NCBI GenBank assembly: GCA_963678675.1
Contig: OY783200.1
Span: 5,778,501 to 5,842,500, forward strand
Length of the DNA: 64,000 nucleotides
Reading direction: 5' to 3'
Source of the DNA: Xiphydria camelus
Lineage: Eukaryota > Arthropoda > Insecta > Hymenoptera > Xiphydriidae
Of the stretch, positions 25,401 to 30,768 are shown in pieces; position 1 is the stretch's first letter; the number at the start of each line of letters is the position of its first letter. The notes beneath the pieces are model-generated. The model was not told where the DNA came from. It did not search any database and saw only the letters and a list, made by a program, of their open reading frames with translations. Position numbers and translations under genes: made by a program.

Positions 25401-27932
25401 GAGGCGCACGTCGAAGAGACGCAGCACCAGCTGGAGGAGAACGTTGACCCCATGGCTGACTACGAGACTACGAAGGTCGGCCTCTTCGTTGTTCTCCACT
25501 CTTTCCTCGACGTAGCATCTTACGCAATCGCTGAAAGCCGCCACAATTGTCGGTCAGGAAAGGTCGTCGCGAACGGCGTTCGTGACGTCTGTAATTAACG
25601 GTCGATGCTTAATCGCCAGTTGGTAACCAGCGCAGGCCTTGACGCCAAAACCGAGCGGGGATCGTTAACGACTCCCGGTTAATTGTACGGAGCGCGAGGA
25701 CTGTATAAATATGAGCGACCTCTGAGGAGACTTTTTTCGCGGATGGGTTATCCTCCCTGCGGTAAAAAAACCCATAGATCCATGTGAAGTCCTTTAGAAA
25801 TTCCATCATGCAATTCCTTATGAAAATATGATGTGTATTTGAAACCGCAATTCTCCGGATACTCAGCCACTAAAATCCGAGAATAATAAATCGACATTTA
25901 TTGGATTCTATGCGCATACGTAGAAACAAATAAGATCCAATATAAATGAATTCCATAAATTTCTATTTAGCCTTCTCAGATTTTAATGGACGGGTAGGTC
26001 TGTTCTTGTGAAAACGTGCTATTCTATTCTTAGATTTCGTCAAGAATAGTAAGATATTACGAATTTTTATACAATATATGAAATTTCAAAGGAATGTGAC
26101 GAATTCTGTACAAATTGTGATGACAAATTTTGACAAACACTATATCAGTTTTTGACGATTTTCACCGACATATTTTGTAGAAGAATCTATTAAATTTCAT
26201 GAGAAATTAATAAGAAATTATTAAATACCGTTAAATTTGTTCAAAATTTTTTAATATAATTTGTCAACAGTTGTAAGAAATTGGTTTCGTGAAATAATGC
26301 AAATTATATCAAATATTGACGGATTGTCGAAATGATATTATCAAAATATAACCAATTTTCATGAGATTTGATATTGTGTTCTAGTGAATAAAATCAGACA
26401 CTCTGACATGTTCTAAATAAAGTTATAGTTATATAAACATTTTTGAAATTATCTTTTCGCACACATTTTCCGTTGAAAAAATTACATAAATCGTCATAAA
26501 AACCTATAAGAATGAATATTTATACGATTGTTTACGGAAATTTGCTTTTAGAGCTTCATTTTCAAATACCCACCTATGAAAATCTGAGGGCAAATAGGTC
26601 TTTATAGGATTCTATCCTATATATAAAAACAATAGGCATCAGTACATACCTAGATACACGTATGTATACCCAAGGACAATGAATCTGTCTGACCCGCCGA
26701 CGAATCGATGAAATTTAAGATTGGCGATTAGTCGAATTATTTTTTTCGACTAGTCACGAGTCTCAAAATTCATCAATTCGTCAGCGACCCACTGATGAGT
26801 CGGATGGATTCGTTGTCTTTAGGTATACAAACTTTATCACCCTTATGGAGTTATCCTTGTTTTTAGACACAAAGATAGAATCTCATATACACCTATTTAC
26901 CCTTTTCAAATTTTTATAGGCAGATGTCAGAAATTGCCGTTTCAAAAGCACATTAAATTTCCATAGAGAATCTTATGGGATTCCTATAGGTTTTTATGGC
27001 ACATAAGTTTGTAACATTCTAATAGAATTTCCAATAAACCTACCGAAAACAATACAAATAAACTATGGTGAAATATGTCGATAGTTATGAAAGTTTGTCA
27101 AATTTTAATAGGATTTCAAAAATCATGAACTTAAACAATTGTGACGGAATATGTCAGTAGCTATGAAAGTCTGTCAAATTATGTGCCGATGTTCCAAAAG
27201 CGCAATAGAATTCGTCAGATTTTTGATAATATCTAATACATTCTAGTAAAATTTGTCAACGGAGATGATAATTTCTATCAAAATTTACCAAAATGTAATA
27301 CTCAGTTTTGACAAATCCGTTAAATTTTTTCACCGCAATTTCACCGGTGATGCCGAAAAACATGCATTTTTTCCACGCATAAAAACTTTTCTAAAAAATC
27401 TTATATAAACTCGGATAAATATCTAACAAAATTCTGACAAATTCTAAAAAATTGTTAATCAGTACTTAAATTCGGTTATCTGTTGAAAAGACAATTTCAG
27501 AAATTTTCATATATTTTGCAGAATTTTCCAGATTTTTCCAGTTATTTGTCAGTAATATTTGTATTAAAATTTTTATACCACATTTTCACCAGGGTGGAAT
27601 TGCTGTTTCAAATACGCATCATGTTTCCATAAGGAATTATGTGGGATATTCCTATGGGATTTTATAAGGATCCGTTGGTTTTTTTTCGACAGAGCTTCCA
27701 CACTCGAAAATCGTTCGTTGCCTGTTTTTAGATGGAGGAGGAAAATACATGCGGCGGCGAGGAACCCGAAGACGTCGAGGAGCCGTTCGTTGAGGAGCCC
27801 ACGGATGCGGAAGAAGCCATCGGCATCGAGAGTCAACCGGAAGCGGAGACGCCCGTTGAAGAAGCTCCCCAGGTGGAAGAAGTCACTACCCCCGGCGAAG
27901 AAACGATCGAGGAGGTCTACGACGAGGCGTAA
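2181..27932 (+). CDS. Alternatively spliced muscle/cytoskeletal-type gene (gene-level entry, long isoform 536 aa)
   Basis: Joining exons 2181-2255, 13093-13137, 15296-15520, 16127-16215, 16296-16591, 21437-21490, 23416-23553, 24850-24925, 24993-25169, 25241-25475 and 27732-27932 gives 1611 nt, exactly 537 codons including the stop, with every junction in phase. Predicted residues 1-115 are rich in Tyr, Pro, Arg and His. Residues 116-262 form a compact mixed module, 263-308 is a Glu/Pro stretch with a Lys-rich end, 309-470 is a long charged helix/coiled coil (AEEERR/KAAEE-type runs), and 471-536 is a very acidic tail. No signal peptide or membrane segment is seen, so a cytoplasmic or sarcomeric role is inferred. 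Two other terminal exons (8371-8748, 11130-11450) fit the same leader. Possible relatives are insect muscle proteins of the myofilin or CG45076/'unc-89-like' kind. That is recall, unverified, so no symbol is given. Extra exons, especially between 16591 and 21437, may be missed. Confidence 0.7.
2256..3577 (+). other. Intron sequence, GC-rich, no gene recognised
   Basis: Long frames on both strands (for example 2292-3236 minus, 314 aa) reflect high GC and do not resemble proteins. They are Arg/Ser-rich and overlap other frames equally well. Short G/C-run motifs around 'ATTCCCC' recur near 2470, 2610, 2640 and 3150. I see no splice-bounded exon. Confidence 0.4.
3578..3836. mobile_element. MITE with ~70-bp terminal inverted repeats
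   Basis: The left end CCCCGCTAAAAATTTCCGAT is inverted at the right end (reverse complement CCCTGCTAAAAATATCCGAT). The similarity runs inward past ATACCATAGAG on both sides. The centre is AT-rich and non-coding. It lies in intron 1. Confidence 0.75.
3837..4830. other. Intron sequence; AT microsatellite near 4342-4364
   Basis: GC-rich open frames such as 4076-4573 have no splice support. A TATATATATATTATATATATTA run lies near 4342. No gene or further repeat was recognised. Confidence 0.35.
4831..4957. repeat. Solo 127-bp hairpin related to the 386-1435 array
   Basis: The left arm GCTTATCTCGCTACCCGTGG (from 4831) is mirrored by the right arm ending near 4957 (..CACGGGTAGCGAGATAATGC). Inner arms 'AATACTTTTTTGTAGACCG' and 'CGATCTTCAAAAAAGTATTG' also pair. 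It carries the same core as the tandem units at 386-1435 but folds more perfectly, so it may be closer to the founding hairpin. Confidence 0.75.
4958..5657. other. Intron sequence, no feature recognised
   Basis: No splice-bounded exon and no repeat beyond a short ATT/ATC run near 5352-5371. Open frames here are short and shadowed on other frames. Confidence 0.35.
5658..7824. mobile_element. Foldback element of GAATATTTC-type satellite repeats, interrupted by a TTAA element
   Basis: The ends are inverted: the left end (from about 5658) has GCCAGCATAGAATGTCTC and the right end (to about 7824) reads GAGACGTTCTGTGCTGTCTG. Between them, at 5665-5945 and 7140-7820, are many short degenerate copies of TCTCCAGAATATTTCATTTG and its reverse complement. 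The interior is interrupted by a TTAA-bounded insert (6071-7128). A shorter relative lies at 21633-22510. Confidence 0.65.
6071..7128. mobile_element. TTAA-flanked piggyBac-like non-autonomous element
   Basis: TTAA occurs at both ends (6071-6074, 7125-7128). Adjacent termini are inverted and similar: left CCCTGTAAGGTTCACTG; right, read inward, AACCATGTAAGGGACCTTG. Subterminal GCTACAAAC and CATATGGCTAC-type motifs recur inside. No transposase frame is present (longest about 100 codons, no motif). TTAA targeting is typical of piggyBac superfamily elements. Confidence 0.6.
7825..8370 (+). other. Intron end; polypyrimidine/branch region before exon at 8371
   Basis: No gene. The last 15 bases read CCCTAATTGCAG, giving a CTAAT branch-like motif close to a strong acceptor. 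Confidence 0.45.
8371..8748 (+). CDS. Alternative terminal exon A (125 codons + stop)
   Basis: The acceptor CTAATTGCAG precedes 8371, the exon opens in phase 0 and runs to a TAG at 8746-8748. Joined to the leader it gives a 150-aa protein. The peptide starts KREMFPWEKVPFVPRP and contains GRKKQDPQKEFYQYATIKDR and LIAGGTIAKVGLDAAAELAA. It ends in an aromatic-basic PSWYRF. It has no membrane segment and is basic with conserved-looking aromatic/Pro turns, as in small thick-filament-associated insect proteins. Myofilin is one candidate from memory, unverified. Codon third positions are strongly GC-biased, unlike flanking introns. It could instead be the last exon of a separate gene with its own unseen first exon. 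Confidence 0.72.
   Translation, partial: KREMFPWEKVPFVPRPSLVPEPFTVWGRKKQDPQKEFYQYATIKDREGTVRGRNKAKEDHTRQLIAGGTIAKVGLDAAAELAAKGHVFEKGVLSRQPGAERHAYAPASGRTKILMALEKPSWYRF
8749..9600 (+). other. 3' UTR of isoform A with AATAAA signals
   Basis: No coding sequence. AATAAA occurs at 9216-9221 and 9578-9583, either of which could end the isoform A transcript. Confidence 0.5.
9216..9221 (+). terminator. Poly(A) signal candidate for isoform A
   Basis: AATAAA about 470 bp after the isoform A stop codon. A second AATAAA lies at 9578-9583. Confidence 0.4.
9848..10136. mobile_element. MITE with ~45-bp TIRs and TA target duplication
   Basis: The left TIR CTGTATGTATCATCCCAAAT continues through AAACAAGCAGATATACCGACATT. 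The right end is its near-exact inverse (..CTGCTTGTTTAATTTGGGATGATACATACGG). TA dinucleotides flank at 9846-9847 and 10137-10138. The interior of about 200 bp is non-coding. Size and TA duplication fit a Tc1/mariner-mobilised MITE. Confidence 0.85.
10150..10345. repeat. Dispersed repeat family D copy
   Basis: The block GTCAAAATAGTCCCAAATGTG..CACCAAATGTGAGTTCATTT..AAATGAAGTCCAAAAGTCTTC recurs at 31535-31890 and 32221-32350. It serves as the uninterrupted reference for insertions in those copies. Confidence 0.6.
10356..10800. mobile_element. TCTGA-type foldback element, copy 1
   Basis: It begins GGAAAAATTTCTCTAACAAA and proceeds through GTAGTAATTGGAACATTTTC, GGGAAGTATCC and TCTTTCACGTATAAA, then runs back in inverted order (TGCATGAAAGAAAAATGGAT, TTCTCTGACAAACTGAT). 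The whole element is a long imperfect palindrome rich in TCTGACAAATT. Further copies lie near 13318, 17166, 22653, 24047, 27358, 31676, 49753, 53631 and 59732. Confidence 0.7.
11130..11450 (+). CDS. Alternative terminal exon B (106 codons + stop)
   Basis: An acceptor CGAATCTAG ends at 11129 and the exon opens in phase 0, ending at a TAA at 11448-11450. Joined to the leader it would encode 131 aa. The peptide opens TPRHYVVRDYPDAGVRSAQE, is dominated by Ser, Tyr, Gly and Arg (YSYSYTNTSASSSSS) and ends SYRHFSYRV. It is low-complexity and probably disordered, with GC-rich codon use. Whether it is spliced to 2255 or to an unseen exon needs transcripts. Its reading frame and splice phase are the support. 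Confidence 0.65.
   Translation, partial: TPRHYVVRDYPDAGVRSAQEQYSYSYTNTSASSSSSADPYGRPQRSSCTQEHVTKRESGPYGSYSTDRSSRSTTGGGPGGYSSSYETHSSGRLPGGTSYRHFSYRV
11451..12420 (+). other. 3' UTR of isoform B with AATAAA signals
   Basis: Non-coding sequence after the isoform B stop. AATAAA occurs at 11749-11754 and 12414-12419, and a C14 run near 11847-11860. No protein-like frame is seen. Confidence 0.45.
12414..12419 (+). terminator. Poly(A) signal candidate for isoform B
   Basis: AATAAA about 960 bp after the isoform B stop. An earlier AATAAA lies at 11749-11754. Confidence 0.35.
12421..13092 (+). other. Intron sequence before exon 2
   Basis: A GC-rich frame at 12449-12760 has no splice support and is shadowed on the minus strand. 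A CTCTAAC branch-point match lies about 17 nt upstream of the exon 2 acceptor. Confidence 0.35.
13093..13137 (+). CDS. Exon 2 of long isoform (15 codons)
   Basis: A 45-nt microexon, phase 0 at both ends. It lies between GGGCCGCAG and a strong donor GTGAGT (13138) and encodes SPFYYTTYLPYSYYH. Tyr/Pro richness matches the flanking exons 1 and 3. The acceptor has a weak pyrimidine tract but a CTAAC branch motif. It could be skipped without shifting the frame. Confidence 0.55.
13318..14760. mobile_element. Cluster of TCTGA-type foldback elements (2-3 overlapping copies)
   Basis: Repeated ends are visible: TTTCTCTAACAAATTTCTGA near 13324, GATGGAAGAATTTCTCTAAT near 13702, ATGGAAAAAATTCTCTAAC near 14046, and inverted ends GAGAAATTTTTCCATC near 14539 and GAGAAATTCGTTCCATC near 14714. 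TTCTTTCATGCATAAA-type centres recur in both orientations. This indicates adjacent or mutually inserted copies. Confidence 0.65.
15296..15520 (+). CDS. Exon 3 of long isoform (75 codons)
   Basis: The acceptor ATTGTCCAG ends at 15295, with a CTGAC branch match about 25 nt upstream. The donor GTAAGT is at 15521, and both ends are phase 0. Residues 41-115 of the prediction begin VRPVPYMPYLAHKRLVTIVH and contain RVRPSILAAEMNRIRDLP and SKSYTEMYLNSRDNI. Pro/His/Arg-rich sequence gives way to a helix-forming segment. The surrounding 388-codon open frame (14573-15739) extends upstream into clearly non-coding repeat, so only this part is accepted. Confidence 0.7.
16127..16215 (+). CDS. Exon 4 of long isoform
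   Basis: A strong acceptor (CCCTTTTCTTCCTCAG) ends at 16126 and a donor GTAATC follows 16215. It encodes FFDDETREIRAKADSLLRRI plus HVYVPRPST and leaves two bases (AG) that complete Ser with the first base of exon 5. The reading is continuous in style with exons 3 and 5. Confidence 0.78.
16296..16591 (+). CDS. Exon 5 of long isoform (central module)
   Basis: The acceptor ACCTTCCACCCCCAG ends at 16295 and the donor GTGAGT lies at 16592. Predicted residues 145-243 include DFAESIIPERLRSDDYIRRL, KKELEVLPWYTVPEKRHIGR and KNDVNLLSYYSKNRQAAANA. Mixed charged/aromatic composition, with no low complexity, suggests the folded or most conserved part of the protein. The exon ends in phase 1. Read without splicing it hits a stop right after the donor. 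Confidence 0.8.
17160..18165. mobile_element. TCTGA-type foldback cluster in intron 5
   Basis: It starts GATGGAAAAACTTCTCTAAC near 17165. Inverted ends occur near 17880-17903 (GGAGAAATTTTTGCATCAGG) and 18148-18160. The internal GTAATTAGAACATTTTTAGA, TTTCCATGCATAAAAAC and GTGCATGAAAGAAAG blocks match the family in both directions. Two copies appear fused or nested. Confidence 0.65.
18166..20255 (+). other. Intron 5 sequence; GA microsatellite at 19096-19160
   Basis: No exon was identified with matching phase. A GTACAG-type acceptor near 18520 was considered and rejected. (GA)n tracts occupy about 19096-19118 and 19143-19159. A simple inverted motif around ACTAGTACTTTTGAGAAATTGGTA lies near 19548. 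Confidence 0.35.
20256..20790. repeat. Tandem pair of ~300-bp palindromic repeats
   Basis: AAAATACATCAGATAGGGTGACC (near 20290) is inverted at GACCATCCTATCTTATGTAT (near 20404). The same arrangement recurs with AAAATACACGAGACAGGGTAAT (near 20598) and ATCGCTCTGTCTTGTATAT (near 20706). Both units share 'TTTTGNCAAAAATNAAANTNTCTGGA'-like cores and CAAGGAAAATNNC blocks. Confidence 0.6.
21437..21490 (+). CDS. Exon 6 of long isoform (small exon)
   Basis: The acceptor GTGAATTCTAG ends at 21436 and the donor GTAGGT starts at 21491. Two bases complete Ser with exon 5. It encodes RANETEWSEAIKKRESG and leaves one base (phase 1). Length and phase fit both neighbours exactly. Confidence 0.7.
21766..22376. 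mobile_element. TTAA-type MITE with GCGTCGCAAA termini
   Basis: TTAA at 21766 is followed by CCCTTTGCGACGC. The right end reads GCGTCGCAAA before TTGA (a degenerate TTAA). A perfect 20-bp palindrome GTGGGACGTATACGTCCCAC lies just inside the left end (21784-21803). The interior is non-coding. Comparison with 5761-5800 (TCAGTGGAATTACGATATTC) shows the satellite continuing across the insertion. Confidence 0.55.
22438..22472. repeat. (AC)n microsatellite
   Basis: About 16 uninterrupted CA/AC units. Confidence 0.95.
22650..23078. mobile_element. TCTGA-type foldback element, complete single copy
   Basis: It begins TTTGATGGAAAAACTTCTGT and ends GAGAAATTTTTCCATCAGGG. It is about 425 bp, self-complementary almost throughout, with a central TTTTTATGCATAAAAGAAAAAT. 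This is the cleanest single copy for a consensus. Confidence 0.75.
23416..23553 (+). CDS. Exon 7 of long isoform (Glu/Pro then Lys-rich)
   Basis: The acceptor CATGTACCCTCAG ends at 23415 and the donor GTGGGT starts at 23554. A second in-frame acceptor (GAGCTAG, exon start 23437) would remove seven codons. The peptide includes EPVDEVVAEEPEPVAEQQYA and KVEKKKKEKKHKEKQQ. A Glu/Pro stretch followed by a Lys block is probably a disordered linker. Splice phase is 1 on both sides. Confidence 0.72.
23783..24742. mobile_element. Foldback family 2 element with nested TCTGA foldback
   Basis: The left arm (23783-24045) has ACAATTTCTTACGGAAATAT and GAAACAGCAATTCC. The right arm (24554-24742) holds the inverse (CGAATTGCTGTTTCGAACAT, CTTCCATAAGGAATTGTGTA). 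The arms are separated by a TCTGA foldback at 24047-24553. Related arms lie at 25757-25960, 26545-27000, 27590-27700, 28148-28330 and 28745-28905. Confidence 0.65.
24047..24553. mobile_element. TCTGA-type foldback nested in family 2
   Basis: It starts AATAAAAACTTCTCTAAAC and ends GAAATTTTTCCCTGAAGGGG. It contains the family blocks GTAGTAATTGAAACACTTTC and CTTTCACGCATTAAAT in both orientations. Confidence 0.65.
24850..24925 (+). CDS. Exon 8 of long isoform (coiled coil start)
   Basis: The acceptor GTCTCGTTGCAG ends at 24849 and the donor GTAATC follows 24925. It encodes RLTAAEEEAMRKAEEFLARQ and VEEA, with Asp and Arg completed across the junctions. The heptad-compatible charged helix continues in exon 9. 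Confidence 0.78.
24993..25169 (+). CDS. Exon 9 of long isoform (coiled coil)
   Basis: The acceptor CTCACCCGACAG ends at 24992 and the donor GTGCGA starts at 25170. The 58 codons are almost only Glu, Ala, Arg, Lys and Leu (LEEERRKAAEEERIRLEKEA, then AEEARLAEIEEQKRIEAERE). This is a single long charged helix or coiled coil. Short introns of 67 and 71 bp flank it, unlike the kilobase introns elsewhere in the gene. Confidence 0.8.
25241..25475 (+). CDS. Exon 10 of long isoform (coiled coil end)
   Basis: The acceptor CGTTTCCCTCGTAG ends at 25240. The helix continues (LAVEAEAKAIAAEEERQAAK, KRQEEEERLAAEAAALAAEA) and exits with ENVDPMADYETTK. The proposed donor AAG|GTCGGC at 25476 is weak but is the only one giving phase 0 into exon 11. 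Reading through instead adds about 41 unrelated codons to a stop at 25598, which would be an alternative end. Confidence 0.72.
25757..27345. mobile_element. Intron 10: foldback family 2 arms and TGACAAATTT-type repeats
   Basis: Left arm 25757-25960 (CAATTCCTTATGAAAATATG, GAAACCGCAATTC) and inverted material at 26545-27000 (TTGCCGTTTCAAAAGCACAT) belong to family 2. Between and after them are short repeats such as TTTTGACAAACAC, CACCGACATATTTTG and GTCAACGGAGATGATAATTTC. A relative of the last recurs at 58684-58800. A possible inverted pair around GAATCCGTCTGACC/CATCAATTCGTCAG lies at 26690-26820. No exon was recognised. Confidence 0.5.
27358..27600. mobile_element. Partial TCTGA-type foldback
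   Basis: It has the family blocks TTTTTTCCACGCATAAAAACTTTTCTAAAAAATC and TTTTGCAGAATTTTCCAGATTT but lacks the terminal GGAAAAATTTCTC ends. It is a fragment lying against CACATTTTCACCAGGGTGG. Confidence 0.5.
27732..27932 (+). CDS. Exon 11 of long isoform: acidic C-terminal tail
   Basis: The acceptor GCCTGTTTTTAG ends at 27731, the exon is in phase 0 and ends at a TAA (27930-27932). The 66 residues begin MEEENTCGGEEPEDVEEPFV and end EETIEEVYDEA, strongly acidic and probably disordered. The first codon is ATG only by coincidence of the junction, since the frame continues from exon 10. GC-rich codons contrast with the AT-rich intron just upstream. Confidence 0.75.
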   Translation: MEEENTCGGEEPEDVEEPFVEEPTDAEEAIGIESQPEAETPVEEAPQVEEVTTPGEETIEEVYDEA

Positions 27933-28360
27933 TCGTCCTCCTCACCATCCCCACCCCATCGTATCATCTTTCGCGTCTCTATTTTAATAATCCATGTTCC
28001 TCTAATCGCTCTACGCGTTCTCACGTATACCTATGTATGTAACGTACGTATAGAAAGTATAAACAGCCGGAAAGTAAGAGAAAACGAAAAAAAATGACGA
28101 GAACAAATGATGTACCCACGGGCGTAGATTTTCTCTAGTTTTATATAACTTCGTTAACCATGCAATTCCTGTTGAACAGATCCCCATAGATTCTCATACT
28201 AAATTGATATGGGAATCCATTGTGCTTTTGACATAGCAATTGCAGACATCCACTGGAAAAGTTTGAGAAGGTCGAATAGGAATTTATTGGATCCTACGTA
28301 TGTATATCTGAGACGACGAATGTGAGGATAAAAGCGAGTAAGATCCCATAAAGATAACAA
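27933..28360 (+). other. 3' UTR and family 2 left arm
   Basis: Non-coding. Family 2 blocks (CATGCAATTCCTGTTGAACAG, TGACATAGCAATTGCAGACA) start near 28158. AATAAA motifs appear only later (28516-28521, 28543-28548), inside mobile DNA, so the native poly(A) site is unclear. Confidence 0.4.
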
Positions 28361-28362
28361 AG

Positions 28363-28672
28363 ACCCAAGCAACACACTGTAGTCAAAATAACCATCAAAC
28401 GTATCAGAAATGACAAAATAATAATAAACCTCATTATTTCGTCATTTCCGAAAGAGGTTTGATATAATTTTGACACAAAAATGTCGTCATTTAGTGAGTG
28501 ACATTATTTTTATTAATAAAAAATTTAAAATCAATATATGTAAATAAACAAACAATAAATAATACAGTTGTTATTTTGATTAAATTAAACATCATTTATA
28601 TAAATTTATATTAAATTTCCTAATTGGCAATTAAATGTAATTTAGATTTCGACTAAGGTGTGTTGCTTGGGG
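28363..28672. mobile_element. MITE with CCCAAGCAACACAC termini
   Basis: The left end CCCAAGCAACACACTGTAGT is inverted at the right end (GACTAAGGTGTGTTGCTTGG G). Subterminal GTCAAAATAA and GTCGTCATTTAGTGAGTGAC blocks resemble 32500-32590. It is inserted in a family 2 foldback whose arms lie at 28148-28330 and 28745-28905. Confidence 0.75.
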
Positions 28673-29128
28673 ACCTGTACACGCCGTTATACTTGTAATA
28701 ACTAATCTAGAATCTTAAAAGATTTTATTTATTTCTACACAGATACACACAGAATCCAATAAATGCTCACTCATCCCTCTCAGATTTTTATCAGTGGGTA
28801 TCAGGAATTGCTGTGTCTGAAGCACATCAAATCCCCATAGGGATTTCTCCAAATCTTCCATGAGAATCTACGATACTTTGTCAATAGAGATTCAATCTTT
28901 CTCGCGCTCGCGAGATGGGGGACCACGCGCCGTTTTTCCCGGTGGTCAAACGTTTTCGCGCCACTTCGCGGTCCCGTTTATCTCAAAATTCGTGACGTAC
29001 GGACGGTTCTCGTCCGGCGATCGATAATCACTCACGCGGCGGACAAAGAAGACGCCGCTAATCGCGTTACCCCCTCGCCAAGTGGAGGCGAAGCGTACGA
29101 CGAGAAGAGGAGCGCAAAATTCGGATTC

Positions 29129-29145
29129 GCGCGCGCGCGCGCGCG
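29129..29145. repeat. (CG)n run
   Basis: About eight GC dinucleotides in a CpG-rich patch (28900-29300). Confidence 0.8.
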
Positions 29146-29410
29146 ATTACGCGCGACGGAAACTTATCTTCGCTCGACGAGACGCCCGTACCGAGCACCC
29201 CCCTTACCTTGTTCGCGTTATATTCTACGAGTATTACACGCCGCAAAGAAACCGTAAAGGACAATAATCGAGACTATTTTTAAAGGGAAAAAGAGTAATA
29301 TCCGTCGTGGAAGTTGACGAGCGAGCGGATAAATTCGAATTTTATGAAAGAGAAAATGAAAGAAAACGCGAAGCTCGTTGCTTTCATAGTCGGGAAAAAG
29401 ATTGCCTTGG

Positions 29411-30768
29411 TAACTCGAGTCTGCTGCAAGTTATCCGTGTAAAACACTCATCCAGCAGTCCTGTGAAAGCTTCTTCCAAAAGCTTGCAATTCTTCTTACA
29501 CAAGCTTTCATGTGACGGAATTTCAGCATTATTGTGGAAAGATCTTATAAGGTTTGCTGCGATATATCTGGTACAAGACTTGCAGCTGACTTGCAGCATC
29601 ATCCTGCTGGAAGCTTCCAAAAGCCAAGTAGTTTTCTGCTTCTTCTTCTTTACAGTGTACTTGCGCAGGATGGTTATTAGCCCCAGTAACCAGAATATGC
29701 TGCAAGTTATCCGCGCAAAGCACTCATCCAGCAGTCTTATGAAAGCTTCTTCCAAAAAACTTGCAATTTTTTCGAACAGGCTGTCATTCGACAGATTTTC
29801 AGCAATCTTGCGAAAAAATCCAATAAGCAACTTGCATTTTTCTCAGCACAAGTTTTCATGTGACAGAATTTCAGCATTCTTGTCGAAAGTTCTTATAAGA
29901 TTTGCTGATGAATACTGCTGCGATATATCTGGTGCAAGACTTGCAGCTGACTTGCAGCATCATCCTGCGGAAAGCTTCCAAAAGTCAACTAGTCTTCAAC
30001 TTCCCCTTCTTTCCAGTGTACTTGCGCAGGATGGTTATTAGCCCTAGTAACCAGAATCTGCTGCAAGTTATCCGCGCAAAGCACTCATCCAGCAATCTTA
30101 TGAAAGCTTCTTCCAAATAACTTGCAATTTTTTTCAAACAGGTTGTCGTTCGACAGAATTTCAGCAAGCTTGCGAAAAAATCCAATAAGCAACTTGCATT
30201 TTTCTCGGCACAAGCTTTCATGTGACAACATTTCAGCATTCTTGTAGAAAGTTCTTACAAGATTTGCTGATGAATACTGCTGCGATATATCTGGTGCAAG
30301 ACTTGCAGCTGACTTGCAGGATCATCCTGCGGAAAGCTTCTGAAAGCTAACTAGTTTTCTGCTTCCTCTTCCTTGTAGTATACTTGCGCAGAATGGTTAT
30401 TAGCCCTAGTAACCAGAATCTGCTGCAAGTTATCCGCGCAAAGCACTCATCCAGCAGTCTTATGAAAGCTTCTTCCAAATAACTTGCAATTTTTTTCAAA
30501 CAGGTTGTCGTTCGACAGAATTTCAGCAAGCTTGCGAAAAAATCCAATAAGTAACTTGCATTTTTCTCGGCACAAGCTTTCATGTGACAACATTTCAGCA
30601 TTCTTGTAGAAAGTTCTTACAAGATTTGCTGATGAATACTGCTGCGATATATCTGGTGCAAGACTTGCAGCTGACTTGCAGCATCATCCTGCGGAAAGCT
30701 TCTGAAAGCTAACTAGTTTTCTGCTTCCTCTTCCTTGTAGTATACTTGCGCAGAATGGTTACTAGGGC
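29411..30768. repeat. Tandem array of ~360-bp units (4 copies)
   Basis: The unit start (AACCAGAATCTGCTGCAAGT or close variant) occurs at 29411, 29689, 30049 and 30411, giving spacings of 278, 360 and 362 bp. Each full unit runs through GAAAGCTTCTTCCAAA, TTCGACAGAATTTCAGCA, TGCGATATATCTGGTGCAAG and TACTTGCGCAGNATGGTTA. The first unit has an internal deletion. The last two are closest to each other. Open frames inside are by-products. A split extra unit lies at 49378-51495. Confidence 0.9.

Noticed and set aside
29307..30041. 244-codon frame across the 360-bp tandem array
   Set aside because: The same frame is repeated in each unit and broken in later units. It is a by-product of the repeat, not a conserved protein.
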